Shown here: positions 9,304 through 17,038 of the stretch, one piece after another
Layout of the letters: every line of letters begins with the position of its first letter
Numbering within the stretch: position 1 is the first letter of the stretch
DNA from: Caldicellulosiruptor danielii
GTDB taxonomy: Bacteria > Bacillota > Thermoanaerobacteria > Caldicellulosiruptorales > Caldicellulosiruptoraceae
Direction: 5' to 3'
Length of the DNA: 64,000 bases
Assembly: GCF_034343125.1 (NCBI RefSeq)
Contig: NZ_CP139957.1
Coordinates: 1,730,001 to 1,794,000, forward strand
The notes under the pieces: generated by a model
Database searches by the model: none
What the model was told of the DNA's origin: nothing
What the model saw: only the letters and a program-made list of their open reading frames with translations
Translations under genes and position numbers: made by a program

Positions 9304-9720
9304 TTATCGCTTGATAATCTTATGAACAAAATCAAAAGGAGTTATTGCTCTTGATATAAGCTTTTTAAACTTATCATCTCTTGTTATTAACCACTCTGCC
9401 TTGATTTTTTTTGCACATTGAAGTTGTAAAGCATCCTCTAAATCCTTTATAGCTGGATTTCTCAAAGCATCTTCTACATCCTTTTTAGTTATACCAACAA
9501 GTTTTACTATGCTAAGTAATGCTTCAATACCTTGACGTGCTTTTTCATTCCCTAAATTCTTGGAGATAAAATAATAAATATCTGTAACAGCAAAAGAAGC
9601 AATATACCCTTCCACAACGTTTTGCTCACAGTATTTTAACACTGTATACGAATCGGTGTCAAATGGTGCTCTTTTTAATAAAACATCCAAAATAACATTA
9701 GTGTCAATTAACACCTTCAT
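9304..9720 (-). CDS. PIN-domain protein, VapC-type toxin
   Basis: 138 residues. MKVLIDTNVILDVLLKR supplies the first conserved Asp; further acidic residues are in the DVEDALRNPAIKDLEDALQLQCAKK segment and in ITRDDKFKK near the C-terminus, matching a PIN ribonuclease active site. Such toxins cleave tRNA or rRNA and are held inactive by their partner. The start overlaps the end of the antitoxin gene by 17 bases, so translation is coupled. Confidence 0.85.
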   Translation of the reverse strand: MKVLIDTNVILDVLLKRAPFDTDSYTVLKYCEQNVVEGYIASFAVTDIYYFISKNLGNEKARQGIEALLSIVKLVGITKKDVEDALRNPAIKDLEDALQLQCAKKIKAEWLITRDDKFKKLISRAITPFDFVHKIIKR

Positions 9721-9943
9721 ACTTTTTTAGCCTCTCGTCCCTTATTTGTTTTATATCTATCTCTTTATTACTGCAATTCTCCAGCAAACCATATAAAAAA
9801 TCTACAGCAGAGGTATCACTCTTTCTAATCGGTGTAAGTTTAGCAACTTGCCTTCCATTTTTTGTAATAATAATCTCTTCTTTCTCAGCAAGTTTCAAAT
9901 ATTTCCCTACTCTCATTTTAAATTCTGTTGCATTCACAATCAT
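9704..9943 (-). CDS. Type II antitoxin, Phd/YefM (VapB-like)
   Basis: 79 residues from the ATG preceded by GAGGTG six bases upstream. The N-terminal fold MIVNATEFKMRVGKYLKLAEKEEIIITKNG followed by RQVAKLTP is typical of prevent-host-death antitoxins, whose N-terminus dimerises and binds the operator and whose tail wraps the toxin. It is immediately upstream of the PIN toxin. Rather than an addiction plasmid, the setting is a chromosomal accessory segment beside a transposase relic. Confidence 0.85.
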   Translation of the reverse strand: MIVNATEFKMRVGKYLKLAEKEEIIITKNGRQVAKLTPIRKSDTSAVDFLYGLLENCSNKEIDIKQIRDERLKKYEGVN

Positions 9944-10105
9944 AGCTATCACCTCATTTTAAAGCTTAGCTATTTTTATTGTAACACAAAATAGTCATTG
10001 TTGTAAATCGTATTTTGACCAGTTGGACAATTTCTTCTTCAAAACTTTTATATGAAAAATTGAAATTCGGAGTAGTACTTATTTTTTTTAACATTCCAAA
10101 AATCA

Positions 10106-10139
10106 TTGCTGAATAAATGAATAAAACTTTATTCAACAA
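10106..10139 (-). terminator. Hairpin downstream of acr3
   Basis: TTGCTGAATAAA (10106-10117) pairs with TTTATTCAACAA (10128-10139), one wobble, 26 bases past the acr3 stop on the minus strand. A T run follows only after several bases, so the call is weak. Confidence 0.35.
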
Positions 10140-10164
10140 CATCATTCAAAAAATAGCTTTAATT

Positions 10165-11211
10165 CTATGCTCTATAAAACCTCTTTTTAAAATACAAAGC
10201 CACATTTACAAGCATGAGCATAACAGGCACCTCAATCAGCGGTCCAATTACAGTTGCAAATGCTTCTCCTGAACCCAAACCAAATGTTGCAACAGCAACC
10301 GCAATTGCAAGTTCAAAGTCGTTGCTCGCCGCTGTCAAGCCAACAGTTGCACTTTCTGGATAGGGATATTTCATCTTATACGAAACAAAGAAAGTTATCA
10401 AGAACATTATTACAAAGTAAAAAGTAAGAGGTATTGCAATCCTTACAACATGCAGAGGAAGTTCAACAATGTATTTACCTTTAAGAGAAAACATCACAAT
10501 GACTGTAAACAATAGTGCAACTAAGGTTATAGGGCTTATCTTCTTCACAAAGCTGCCTTCATACCATTCTCTTCCCTTTTTCTTTCTCAGTATAAGCCTT
10601 GTTAAGAGTCCTGCAATAAACGGAATGCCAAGATAGATAAATACCGAAATTGCAATATCTTTCATTGAAATATGAAGAGCAATGTTTTTTGTATCAACAC
10701 CAAAAATAGGTGGCAAGACTTTTATAAATACATATGCAAAAATTGAATATGTCAATACCTGCCACAGAGCATTCAAAGCAACAAGCACTGCAACATAGTC
10801 TCTATCACCATCAGCAAGGTCATTCCACACAAGTACCATCGCAATGCATCTTGCCAAACCTACTAAAATAACCCCAATAATATAGTGTGGATAGTCTCTC
10901 AAAAGCACAATTGCTAATAAAAACATCACAACAGGTCCAATAAACCAGTTAAAAAGTATAGCAATTCCAAAAGGTTTTCGACCTTGCTTCATTTTGTTTA
11001 TCTCTTCATATCTTACCTTTGCAAGAGGCGGGTACATCATCAACATAAGTCCAATTGCAATTGGAATAGAGGTTGTGCCAACACTGAGTTTATTCAATAT
11101 ATTTGCAAAGTTTGGGAAGAAATAGCCTATTAAGACACCTACAACCATTGCAAGCAAAATCCAAAGGGTCAAAAACCTATCTAAAAATGAAAGTCCTTTT
11201 TTATGCTCCAT
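10165..11211 (-). CDS. acr3: Arsenite efflux permease ACR3
   Basis: 348 residues, about ten membrane segments. The conserved ACR3 cysteine is visible in [19 protein letters not shown] near residue 125, and the [19 protein letters not shown] segment near residue 298 is also characteristic. It exports arsenite, the product of arsenate reductase. It is the last gene of an arsR-arsC-acr3 operon; its start lies three bases beyond the stop of the restored arsC frame. With arsC broken as read, only arsenite (not arsenate) resistance would remain. Confidence 0.92.
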   Translation of the reverse strand: MEHKKGLSFLDRFLTLWILLAMVVGVLIGYFFPNFANILNKLSVGTTSIPIAIGLMLMMYPPLAKVRYEEINKMKQGRKPFGIAILFNWFIGPVVMFLLAIVLLRDYPHYIIGVILVGLARCIAMVLVWNDLADGDRDYVAVLVALNALWQVLTYSIFAYVFIKVLPPIFGVDTKNIALHISMKDIAISVFIYLGIPFIAGLLTRLILRKKKGREWYEGSFVKKISPITLVALLFTVIVMFSLKGKYIVELPLHVVRIAIPLTFYFVIMFLITFFVSYKMKYPYPESATVGLTAASNDFELAIAVAVATFGLGSGEAFATVIGPLIEVPVMLMLVNVALYFKKRFYRA

Positions 11212-11213
11212 TG

Positions 11214-11628
11214 TTATTTTTCACCCCCATAATATTCTTTCTTCACTCTTTCAATCAAATCTAAAACCTTCTTCTCTATCTTATCTCTGATTTTTCTAAA
11301 CTCTTCAATAGGTTTTCCTGCAGGGTCGCTCAAGCTCCAGTCTTCTTTGTGTTTGCAAGGCAAGTACGGACATTTCAACTCCACAGCCTATTGTAATTAA
11401 ATAATCTACCTCTTTTGGAATATCCAAAACTGTTTTTGAAAATTGATGTGAGATGTCAATCCCCTTTTCTTTCATGACCTCAATTGCCAAAGGATTGACT
11501 TTGTCTGCTATCTCTGTGCCTGCACTGTAGACTTCAATTAAGTCTTTGCCAAAAAAGCGAGCAAAACCTTCTGACATTTGACTTCGGCAAGAATTCCCAA
11601 CACACACAAAAGCAACTTTTGGTTTCAT
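11214..11628 (-). pseudogene. arsC: Arsenate reductase ArsC (thioredoxin-coupled), frameshifted
   Basis: The intact first part has the low-molecular-weight phosphatase loop VCVGNSCRSQMSEG and the YSAGTE segment. Reading breaks after ITIGCGVE, where a run of three A's (plus-strand T's at 11373-11375) appears one base too long. Removing one base restores CPYLPCKHKEDW, with the two further redox cysteines, and an unbroken C-terminus ending YYGGEK with a stop at 11214, three bases before acr3. As written, the 107-residue product would lack the second and third catalytic cysteines and be inactive. A sequencing error is as likely as a real mutation. Confidence 0.85.
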
Positions 11629-11652
11629 ACCTAAGGCATCCCTTTCTTTTTT

Positions 11653-12030
11653 TTAACTTTTTGTAAGAGTTTTATTAGCTTCTTCTGTTGCTTTCTCACA
11701 GCTAAATCCATTTTTCTTTTCTTCTTTTAGTTTCTCTAAATCACTTTTGAAAGGTTCCTCAGATAGAAATTTTGTTTTCAAAAACTCACAAAGCTCACCA
11801 TATTCTTTGCAAAACTCATCAGATATGCGATAGTAAATCCACTGAGATGTTTTTCTGTAAGAAACAATTTTTCTACTCTTTAGTACCTGAAGATGTCTTG
11901 AAACATTTGACTGAGTAAGCCCTAAAACCTTTTCAATCTCACACACGCAAAGTTCGTTTTCTAAAAGAAGACTCAAAATCCTAAGCCTATTTTGGTCGCC
12001 CAAGGCTTTGAAAATTTCATCAAGATTCAT
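11653..12030 (-). CDS. arsR: ArsR-family arsenic-responsive repressor
   Basis: 125 residues from the ATG giving MNLDEIFKALGDQNRLRIL, preceded by GAAGAGTG. The DNA-binding helix SNVSRHLQVLK is preceded by ELCVCEIEKVL, whose CVC motif is the classic arsenite-binding site of ArsR/SmtB proteins. Arsenite binding releases the operator. It heads the operon with arsC and acr3. The tail is Lys/Glu-rich with an extra cysteine (FSCEKA). Confidence 0.92.
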   Translation of the reverse strand: MNLDEIFKALGDQNRLRILSLLLENELCVCEIEKVLGLTQSNVSRHLQVLKSRKIVSYRKTSQWIYYRISDEFCKEYGELCEFLKTKFLSEEPFKSDLEKLKEEKKNGFSCEKATEEANKTLTKS

Positions 12031-12075
12031 ATATTTCACTCTTCTCTTTGTATGAGTATATTTGAATTTAATCAT

Positions 12076-12104
12076 ATAATATCAAATGGTTAATAACTTG
12101 TCAA
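12076..12104 (-). promoter_or_regulatory. Promoter of the arsR-arsC-acr3 operon
   Basis: On the minus strand TTGACA (12099-12104) is separated by exactly 17 bases from TATTAT (12076-12081). ATTTGA and TCAAAT inverted arms around the -10 region could form the ArsR operator. Confidence 0.6.
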
Positions 12105-12234
12105 CAGCAATTACAAGAAAAGAAATTGTTCTTAACATAAAATGATTTTATAGTAAATATTAGGCTTGGGCAGATAAGAAATCTTTTACCTATAAGAAGT
12201 ATCTATGATATAAAATTTATGCTTGATGAAACTG

Positions 12235-12262
12235 AAAAAGGTGGGCATTTAGAACACCCACC
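12235..12262 (-). terminator. Terminator of the C_GCAxxG_C_C gene
   Basis: GGTGGG (12240-12245) pairs with CCCACC (12257-12262); on the minus strand a TTTTT run follows the stem. Confidence 0.55.
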
Positions 12263-12355
12263 CTACTAATTGACAAGGAACTTAAAAATTTTGTTTTAAA
12301 TAAAAAAATATCCCATTAAATATCAATTTTTTTAATAGCAAATTTACTATCTTTC

Positions 12356-12796
12356 TTACTCCTTCAACATTTGCTCAATAATTTCCGCTGCATCCTTTAC
12401 AAACTTAGGACAAACTGTTCTAAAAAGATTATTCTCTTCGGCATATTTTCTTCCTTCAGGAGTACTTATATCGCACTTCAAAAGCTCATTACAAATAATG
12501 GTTCCATTTTTTTCTTTGAACTTTTCAGCAAACTCTTTTACCTTTTTATATGTAGTAGCTTTTGCTTCTTTGTCTTTTGAATCTGTATTACCATATTTTA
12601 AGCCAAGGAGCATAAAAGCTCCAGTTACGGCCCCACAAACATGGCCTAAGCTTCCCATTCCACCGCCAAATGCGCAACCAATCTTCAAAGCGTCTTCTTT
12701 TTTAAAACCCAATTCCTCACAATAAGTAGAAAATACAGCCTGTGAACATGTGAAGCCATTTAGAAATTCTTGAACCGCAATATCTGATTTGTTCAT
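12356..12796 (-). CDS. C_GCAxxG_C_C family putative redox protein
   Basis: 146 residues from the ATG with GAGGTG six bases upstream. The family signature is clear: an early Cys in GFTCSQAVF, then GCAFGGGMGSLGHVCGAVTGA near residue 42, with further cysteines in IICNELL and TVCPKFV. The family is thought to be redox-active and is often next to oxidoreductases or metal-resistance genes; no reaction is established. It is divergent from an ArsR regulator that may control it. Confidence 0.8.
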   Translation of the reverse strand: MNKSDIAVQEFLNGFTCSQAVFSTYCEELGFKKEDALKIGCAFGGGMGSLGHVCGAVTGAFMLLGLKYGNTDSKDKEAKATTYKKVKEFAEKFKEKNGTIICNELLKCDISTPEGRKYAEENNLFRTVCPKFVKDAAEIIEQMLKE

Positions 12797-12911
12797 ACTT
12801 TTCACCTCTTTTGATATTTTTGTAACAATTATACCACAGTCTATTGAGATTTTTCAAAAAGAAGTTTACTATATAATTAAAAGGTTATATAAAAAATTGG
12901 AGCGAGATAAA

Positions 12912-13232
12912 ATGACAAGTAAAGAAGAAATTATAGCAAAGATATTTAAGGCATTATCACATCCTGTTAGAATCAGAATTGTAAAGCTTCTATTAGAGGA
13001 AGAATCTAAGTATGTTTGTGAACTGCAGGAAATGGTTGAATTTAGCCAACCAAATCTTTCTCAGCATTTGAGAGTACTAAAAGATGCTCAAATTTTAGAA
13101 GCCGAAAAGATTGGGTTAAATGTTTGTTACAAACTCAAAAATGAAAATGTAAAAAATTTATTTGAAGCTGCAAAAATACTGGCAGATTCTATATTAGAAG
13201 AATTACAACATGTAAAGGAAGAAAATTTTTAA
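12912..13232 (+). CDS. ArsR-family transcriptional regulator (no CVC motif)
   Basis: 106 residues from the ATG preceded by GGAGCGAGAT. The winged helix is evident in IFKALSHPVRIRIVKLLLEE and QPNLSQHLRVLKDAQILEAEKIG. The typical metal-binding CVC is replaced by KYVCELQEM with a single cysteine, so its inducer may differ from arsenite. It is divergent from the C_GCAxxG_C_C gene and 57 bases upstream of another ArsR gene. Confidence 0.85.
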   Translation: MTSKEEIIAKIFKALSHPVRIRIVKLLLEEESKYVCELQEMVEFSQPNLSQHLRVLKDAQILEAEKIGLNVCYKLKNENVKNLFEAAKILADSILEELQHVKEENF

Positions 13233-13239
13233 AAGGTTA

Positions 13240-13268
13240 TTGACAATATTCGAATATTCGAATATACT
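13240..13268 (+). promoter_or_regulatory. Promoter with embedded ArsR operator
   Basis: TTGACA (13240-13245), a 17-base spacer, then TATACT (13263-13268). The perfect 20-bp palindrome at 13246-13265, two overlapping copies of TATTCGAATA, fills the spacer. A repressor bound here would block RNA polymerase. The downstream gene encodes an ArsR protein, so autoregulation is the simplest reading. Confidence 0.75.
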
Positions 13269-13289
13269 GGATATGAAAGGAGTTGTAAT

Positions 13290-13565
13290 ATGGAAGAGAG
13301 GATTTATAAAAGAATTTCAGAATATTTCAAGGCTCTTTCTCATCCAACAAGGATAAAGATTATTGAACTTCTTGCAAAGTCAGAGATGTGCGTTTGTGAG
13401 ATGATGGCAAAACTTCAATTAGACCAATCTCACATTTCACGGCATCTTATAATTTTAAAGAGCAATGGTATGGTTGAAGACAGGAGAGAAGGAAATAGGG
13501 TTTTTTATAGAATAGTAGACAAGAATGTAATTGAGATTGTAGAAAAAGTCAAAGAAAAATTCTGA
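13290..13565 (+). CDS. ArsR-family transcriptional regulator (CVC type)
   Basis: 91 residues, AAGGAG upstream of the ATG. EYFKALSHPTRIKIIELL, then SEMCVCEMMAKLQLDQSHISRHLIILK, contains both the CVC metal-binding motif and the recognition helix. It is preceded by a promoter whose spacer is a perfect palindrome, and a partial copy of the same site lies in the next promoter downstream. It probably senses arsenite/antimonite or a thiol-reactive metal and controls itself and the ferredoxin/HdrA-like pair. Confidence 0.9.
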   Translation: MEERIYKRISEYFKALSHPTRIKIIELLAKSEMCVCEMMAKLQLDQSHISRHLIILKSNGMVEDRREGNRVFYRIVDKNVIEIVEKVKEKF

Positions 13566-13893
13566 AGAGTATGGAGAGGGGCTTTCAAAATAATTGTTTA
13601 TTTTTTATCATATATATTTGACTATTCGCATATTTAAATTATAATAGGAACGAAAATTTATCTTTGAGTGAAATGAAAAGGTGGTCTAAAGCACCACTTT
13701 ATACAGTTGGTGTATTGTTTTCTATTCTCAATTCTAACAGATTTTTAAGTCATGCAATTGAAAGTTATATAGAAAAGTTTAAGTCCATTATATAGCAGTA
13801 ATCTCGAGCTTTTTAGCTGCTTTAATTTCAGCCTTTAGGTCAAATCCGTTTAAAATTAAGAAGAAACCAAGCTTTTGAAAGGAGGTGAAGATA
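13566..13893. other. Intergenic region between ArsR gene and ferredoxin gene
   Basis: It holds a promoter (13618-13645) and a small hairpin near 13676-13697 (GTGGT with ACCAC) that resembles the hairpin at 12240-12262 in sequence and flanks. The remaining ~180 bases form an AT-rich leader without a supported reading frame. Confidence 0.4.
13618..13645 (+). promoter_or_regulatory. Promoter of ferredoxin/HdrA-like pair with candidate ArsR site
   Basis: TTGACT (13618-13623), 16-base spacer, TATAAT (13640-13645). The spacer contains TATTCGCATA (13623-13632), nine of ten matches to the repeated unit of the ArsR palindrome at 13246-13265. Confidence 0.5.
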
Positions 13894-14100
13894 GTGGCTA
13901 AAAACTGGTATCCTATTATTGACAAAGAAAAATGTATCCAATGCTATCAATGTGTCAATTTTTGCCCACACGGCGTTTATGAGATTGGGCAGGATGGTTA
14001 TCCTCTTGTAAAGAATCCTGACAACTGTGTTGAATTTTGCCGTGGTTGTCAAAAAGTTTGTGAGAATGATGCTATAAAATATTATGGAGATAAGGAGTGA
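13894..14100 (+). CDS. Small 4Fe-4S ferredoxin-type protein
   Basis: 68 residues from a GTG placed six bases after GGAGGTG. The first cluster motif is KCIQCYQCVNFCPHGVYE; the second is unusual, NCVEFCRGCQKVCENDAI, with C-x3-C-x2-C-x3-C spacing. It probably carries two [4Fe-4S] clusters and transfers electrons to or from the downstream HdrA-like protein, which starts six bases after this stop. The ArsR-like site in its promoter hints at metal or thiol stress control. Confidence 0.75.
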   Translation: MAKNWYPIIDKEKCIQCYQCVNFCPHGVYEIGQDGYPLVKNPDNCVEFCRGCQKVCENDAIKYYGDKE

Positions 14101-14106
14101 TAGAAA

Positions 14107-14466
14107 ATGGTAAAGAAAGGACTTTTACTATGCGTTTGTCAGGGTACGTGCCCATCATTTCACAAGATGGACATTTTTGAGGTTTTAAATAGTTTAAGAA
14201 GAGAAGGAATCTTTGAATGGGTAGGTTTACACCCTCAGCTTTGTTCTGATGATGGTGATAAATACCTTAGAGAGCTTCTAAAAGGCGCTGAAATCGACCA
14301 GCTCTACGTTGCAGGTTGTGACCCAACCATGCAAAGAAAAATGTACAGGGATGCATTTGAAGCTGTAGGTTTCCCAAAAGAAAAACACATTGGGGTAGAA
14401 ATCAGAAATATGGATACACAACAAGCAATTGAGGCTATAAAAAATGCCGTAAAAGCAAATTCTTAG
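14107..14466 (+). CDS. Small HdrA N-terminal-like protein, function unknown
   Basis: 119 residues, ATG preceded by AAGGAGTGA. The N-terminus LLLCVCQGTCPSF and the internal HPQLCSDDG and VAGCDPTMQRKMY segments look like the N-terminal cysteine-bearing module of heterodisulfide reductase subunit A, without its FAD or ferredoxin domains. The partner ferredoxin could supply the clusters. A role in electron transfer or thiol/metalloid redox chemistry is inference; no close named family is recognised. Confidence 0.6.
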   Translation: MVKKGLLLCVCQGTCPSFHKMDIFEVLNSLRREGIFEWVGLHPQLCSDDGDKYLRELLKGAEIDQLYVAGCDPTMQRKMYRDAFEAVGFPKEKHIGVEIRNMDTQQAIEAIKNAVKANS

Positions 14467-14483
14467 TTTTATTAAAATCTTTT

Positions 14484-14533
14484 CCCCACCATTTTAGCTC
14501 AATACAAGAAAGTTAAAATGGTGGGGATTTTTT
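14484..14533 (+). terminator. Intrinsic terminator of the ferredoxin/HdrA-like pair
   Basis: A 13-bp perfect stem, CCCCACCATTTTA (14484-14496) with TAAAATGGTGGGG (14514-14526), followed by ATTTTTTATTT. Confidence 0.85.
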
Positions 14534-14540
14534 ATTTCTT

Positions 14541-14602
14541 TTGACTTTGTCAGTTGAAAATTTAAAAATCTTGAGAGTACTATGACTGGAAATAAAAGGG
14601 CG
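14541..14602 (+). mobile_element. Relic end of the IS1634-type element
   Basis: This 62-base stretch matches the left end of the complete element at 36526-36587, starting with the identical 15-bp terminal repeat TTGACTTTGTCAGTT apart from later scattered mismatches (about 55 of 62 bases agree by eye). Nothing of the transposase gene or the other end is found here, so it is a solo remnant between a terminator and the tRNA genes. Confidence 0.8.
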
Positions 14603-14653
14603 TAAAAAGGTAAACTTTTAACCCTTCATTTGTCGAAGAGTTCATAAAATACG

Positions 14654-14687
14654 AAAACGAGCTTGAGATAAAACTCAAGCTCGTTTT
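14654..14687. terminator. Terminator of the tRNA operon
   Basis: A 14-bp perfect stem, AAAACGAGCTTGAG (14654-14667) with CTCAAGCTCGTTTT (14674-14687). It lies downstream of the minus-strand tRNA genes. Confidence 0.75.
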
Positions 14688-14711
14688 AGACAGTTCAGAC
14701 AGTGGAAATCA

Positions 14712-14787
14712 TGGTAGCCCTAAGGGGATTCGAACCCCTGTCTCCGCCGTGAGAGGGCGGTGTCCTAGGCCTCTAGACGATAGGGCC
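14712..14787 (-). tRNA. tRNA-Glu (CTC)
   Basis: 76 nt with encoded CCA. The acceptor stem GGCCCTA pairs with TAGGGCT, the T-arm has GGTTCGAATCC, and the anticodon stem CCGCC/GGCGG encloses CTCTCAC, giving anticodon CTC. It is six bases downstream of tRNA-Gln and co-transcribed with it. Confidence 0.97.
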
Positions 14788-14793
14788 ATTTTC

Positions 14794-14867
14794 TGGCTGC
14801 GGGACTAGGACTCGAACCTGGACAAGGTGATCCAGAGTCACCTGTGCTACCATTACACCATCCCGCA
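14794..14867 (-). tRNA. tRNA-Gln (CTG)
   Basis: 74 nt with encoded CCA. The acceptor stem TGCGGGA pairs with TCCCGCA, and the anticodon stem GGTGA/TCACC encloses CTCTGGA, giving anticodon CTG. First gene of a two-tRNA unit; both tRNAs are substrates of MnmA-type or related wobble modification only when the wobble base is U, so not these isoacceptors. Confidence 0.97.
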
Positions 14868-14887
14868 ACAATCAAAACGCGTTTATT

Positions 14888-14916
14888 ATAATAGCATATA
14901 TCTTGAATTTTGTAAA
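14888..14916 (-). promoter_or_regulatory. Promoter of the tRNA-Gln/tRNA-Glu unit
   Basis: Minus strand TTTACA (14911-14916), 17 bases, TATTAT (14888-14893), about 20 bases before the tRNA-Gln 5' end. Confidence 0.6.
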
Positions 14917-14987
14917 TAGCAAAAATGTATTCGCTATTGTTAAATATGTTGAAAAACTAAGCTTTTCCAAAGTGTTAATAAACCAAA

Positions 14988-15019
14988 AAGGTCAAAGAGG
15001 CAAAGTCCTCTTTGACCTT
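14988..15019 (-). terminator. Terminator of the ribosomal supercluster after rplQ
   Basis: A 13-bp perfect stem, AAGGTCAAAGAGG (14988-15000) with CCTCTTTGACCTT (15007-15019), followed on the minus strand by TTTTTGG. It overlaps the rplQ stop. Confidence 0.85.
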
Positions 15020-15359
15020 ACACAAGCTCTATATAAACCATCATTGCACCGTCACCTTTTCTTGGACCCACTTTAATTATTCTTGTATAACCGCCATTTC
15101 TTCCTTGATACCTTGGCGCAATCTTCTGGAACAAATCATAAGCCACATCTTCTTCATAAAGGTACCCTAAAACCCTTCTATATGATGCAAGGTCGCCTTT
15201 TTTAGCTATGGTGATGAGCTTTTCAGCCACTCTTCTCAAATCCTTCGCCTTTGCTTCTGTTGTCATTATTCTACCATGCTTGAACAAAGATGTTGCCAAG
15301 TTTCTCATAAGAGCCTGTCTGTGATCTGTATCGCGTTTAAGTTTTCTCAATTTGTTCAT
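15018..15359 (-). CDS. rplQ: 50S ribosomal protein L17
   Basis: 113 residues beginning [21 protein letters not shown], a standard L17 N-terminus, with the ATG preceded by GGAGGAGGAAG. L17 sits at the peptide exit side of the large subunit. It closes the alpha operon, and its stop lies inside the terminator stem. As read, its frame is continuous with rpoA upstream, but the ribosome binding site and normal start show it can be made as a separate protein. Confidence 0.93.
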   Translation of the reverse strand: MNKLRKLKRDTDHRQALMRNLATSLFKHGRIMTTEAKAKDLRRVAEKLITIAKKGDLASYRRVLGYLYEEDVAYDLFQKIAPRYQGRNGGYTRIIKVGPRKGDGAMMVYIELV

Positions 15360-16331
15360 TTCTCTTCTTCCTCCTCCTTCGGGCGTGCTATCGCTCTTTT
15401 TGAGGCTCAGACCTAAGCTGTGAAGCTTTTGAATGACCTCCTCTAAGGATTTTTTACCAAGATTTCTTACCTTCATCATCTCTTCCTCTGTCTTGTTGAC
15501 TAAATCCTCAACAGTGTTGATACCTGCTCTTTTGAGACAGTTGTATGACCTGACTGAAAGTTCAAGCTCTTCTATAGTCATATCAAGAAGCTTATTCCTC
15601 TTTGGTGGTTCTTGTTTGACAACTGTCTCAATTTTAGTCGGAATATTTGAAAGGTCAGTAAACAAGTTAAAGTGCTCGATTAAAATTTTTGCAGCAACTG
15701 TCAATGCCTCATCAGGTCTGATAGTACCATTTGTCCAAATCTCCATTGTGAGCTTGTCATAATCTGTAACTTGACCAACTCTTGTATTCTCAACCTTGTA
15801 ATTTACCTTGGTAACAGGGGTATAGATTGAATCAACAGGAATTACACCTATTGGCTGGTTTGGTTGTTTATTTCTTTCAGCCGGAACGTAACCTTTCCCT
15901 TGATTTACTGTTATCTCCATAAAAAGTCTTGCGTCAGAATTAAGCGTTGCAATATGGTGTTCAGGATTGCAAATCTCTATATCAGCATCTGCTTTTATAT
16001 CTTTTGCTTTTACTTCACACTCACCCTGAGCCTCAATGTACATTACCTTTGGCCCTGGGGATGACATCTTGATAGCCAAACCTTTTAAATTGAGTATTAT
16101 CTCTGGTACATCTTCTAAAACCCCTGGAATTGTTGAAAACTCATGTAAAACCCCATCAATCTTAACTGCTGTAACTGCTGCACCAGGCAGTGACGACAAA
16201 AGTGTCCTTCTAAGTGCATTACCAACCGTTATACCATAACCTCTCTCCAGGGGCTCAATGACATATCGCCCATATTTATTGTCTGGGCTCAGCTCTTCAC
16301 ACCTTATTGTTGGTTTTTGAAATTCTATCAA
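15018..16331 (-). CDS. rpoA: RNA polymerase alpha subunit, reading frame fused to L17 as sequenced
   Basis: Residues 1 to about 310 are Rpo[24 protein letters not shown] in the dimerisation domain and the C-terminal domain [23 protein letters not shown]. After [14 protein letters not shown] the frame runs straight into the L17 methionine, giving 437 residues. If one base is removed near 15380 (in CCCGAAGG on the coding strand), the frame instead reads TPKEEEEEK and stops at 15356-15358, overlapping the rplQ start as ATGA. That is a far more normal arrangement, so the fusion is probably a single-base error. The true RpoA would then be about 324 residues. Confidence 0.88.
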   Translation of the reverse strand: MIEFQKPTIRCEELSPDNKYGRYVIEPLERGYGITVGNALRRTLLSSLPGAAVTAVKIDGVLHEFSTIPGVLEDVPEIILNLKGLAIKMSSPGPKVMYIEAQGECEVKAKDIKADADIEICNPEHHIATLNSDARLFMEITVNQGKGYVPAERNKQPNQPIGVIPVDSIYTPVTKVNYKVENTRVGQVTDYDKLTMEIWTNGTIRPDEALTVAAKILIEHFNLFTDLSNIPTKIETVVKQEPPKRNKLLDMTIEELELSVRSYNCLKRAGINTVEDLVNKTEEEMMKVRNLGKKSLEEVIQKLHSLGLSLKKSDSTPEGGGRREMNKLRKLKRDTDHRQALMRNLATSLFKHGRIMTTEAKAKDLRRVAEKLITIAKKGDLASYRRVLGYLYEEDVAYDLFQKIAPRYQGRNGGYTRIIKVGPRKGDGAMMVYIELV

Positions 16332-16388
16332 CTTGATATACCCTCCTTAAAAATAATACACCATACACACATTTTGTGAGGGCATCTA

Positions 16389-17015
16389 TTACTTTGAGTA
16401 AAGCTCTACAATCAGGTGTTCTCTAATTGGCATATCAATATCTTCTCTCGTTGGAAGAGCTATTACCTTACCTACAAGGTTTTCAGCATCCTTTTCAAGC
16501 CACTTTGGAGAAGGCTTTTTAGCATACTTTTCTTTTATCTCAACAAATCTTGTCTTAGATTTGCTTCTCTCGTCAACCTCTATTACATCGCCAACTTTTA
16601 CAAGATAAGATGGAATATTTACGGTTCTTCCATTTACCTTAAAATGAGCATGAGATACTAAAACTCTTGCCTCGCCACGTGAAGAAGCAAATCCAAGTCT
16701 GTAGACAACATTGTCAAGTCTTCTTTCAAGTAAAGACAAAAGATTTTCACCAGCGATACCTTTCATCTTTTCAGCCATTTCAAAATATCTTCTGAACTGG
16801 GTCTCTAAAACACCATAAATTCTTTTTACTTTCTGTTTTTCTCTTAGCTGCATACCATATTCAGATAGTTTCTTTCTCTCCTGACCATGCTGACCTGGTG
16901 GGTATGGTCTTCTTGCAAACGCACATTTTTCGGTATAACATCTATCACCTTTTAAGAATAATTTCATTCCTTCTCTTCTGCACAGTCTGCAGTCTGGTCC
17001 AATATATTTTGACAA
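16389..17015 (-). CDS. rpsD: 30S ribosomal protein S4
   Basis: 208 residues with a TTG start, GGAGGTG seven bases upstream. The N-terminal zinc-type motif CRLCRREG...CYTEKCAF has four cysteines, and the S4 RNA-binding domain is seen in [25 protein letters not shown]4 nucleates assembly of the small subunit body and is commonly a translational repressor of its operon. It lies between rpsK and rpoA, the usual order. Confidence 0.96.
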   Translation of the reverse strand: MSKYIGPDCRLCRREGMKLFLKGDRCYTEKCAFARRPYPPGQHGQERKKLSEYGMQLREKQKVKRIYGVLETQFRRYFEMAEKMKGIAGENLLSLLERRLDNVVYRLGFASSRGEARVLVSHAHFKVNGRTVNIPSYLVKVGDVIEVDERSKSKTRFVEIKEKYAKKPSPKWLEKDAENLVGKVIALPTREDIDMPIREHLIVELYSK

Positions 17016-17038
17016 GACAACACACCTCCTCTAAAATT

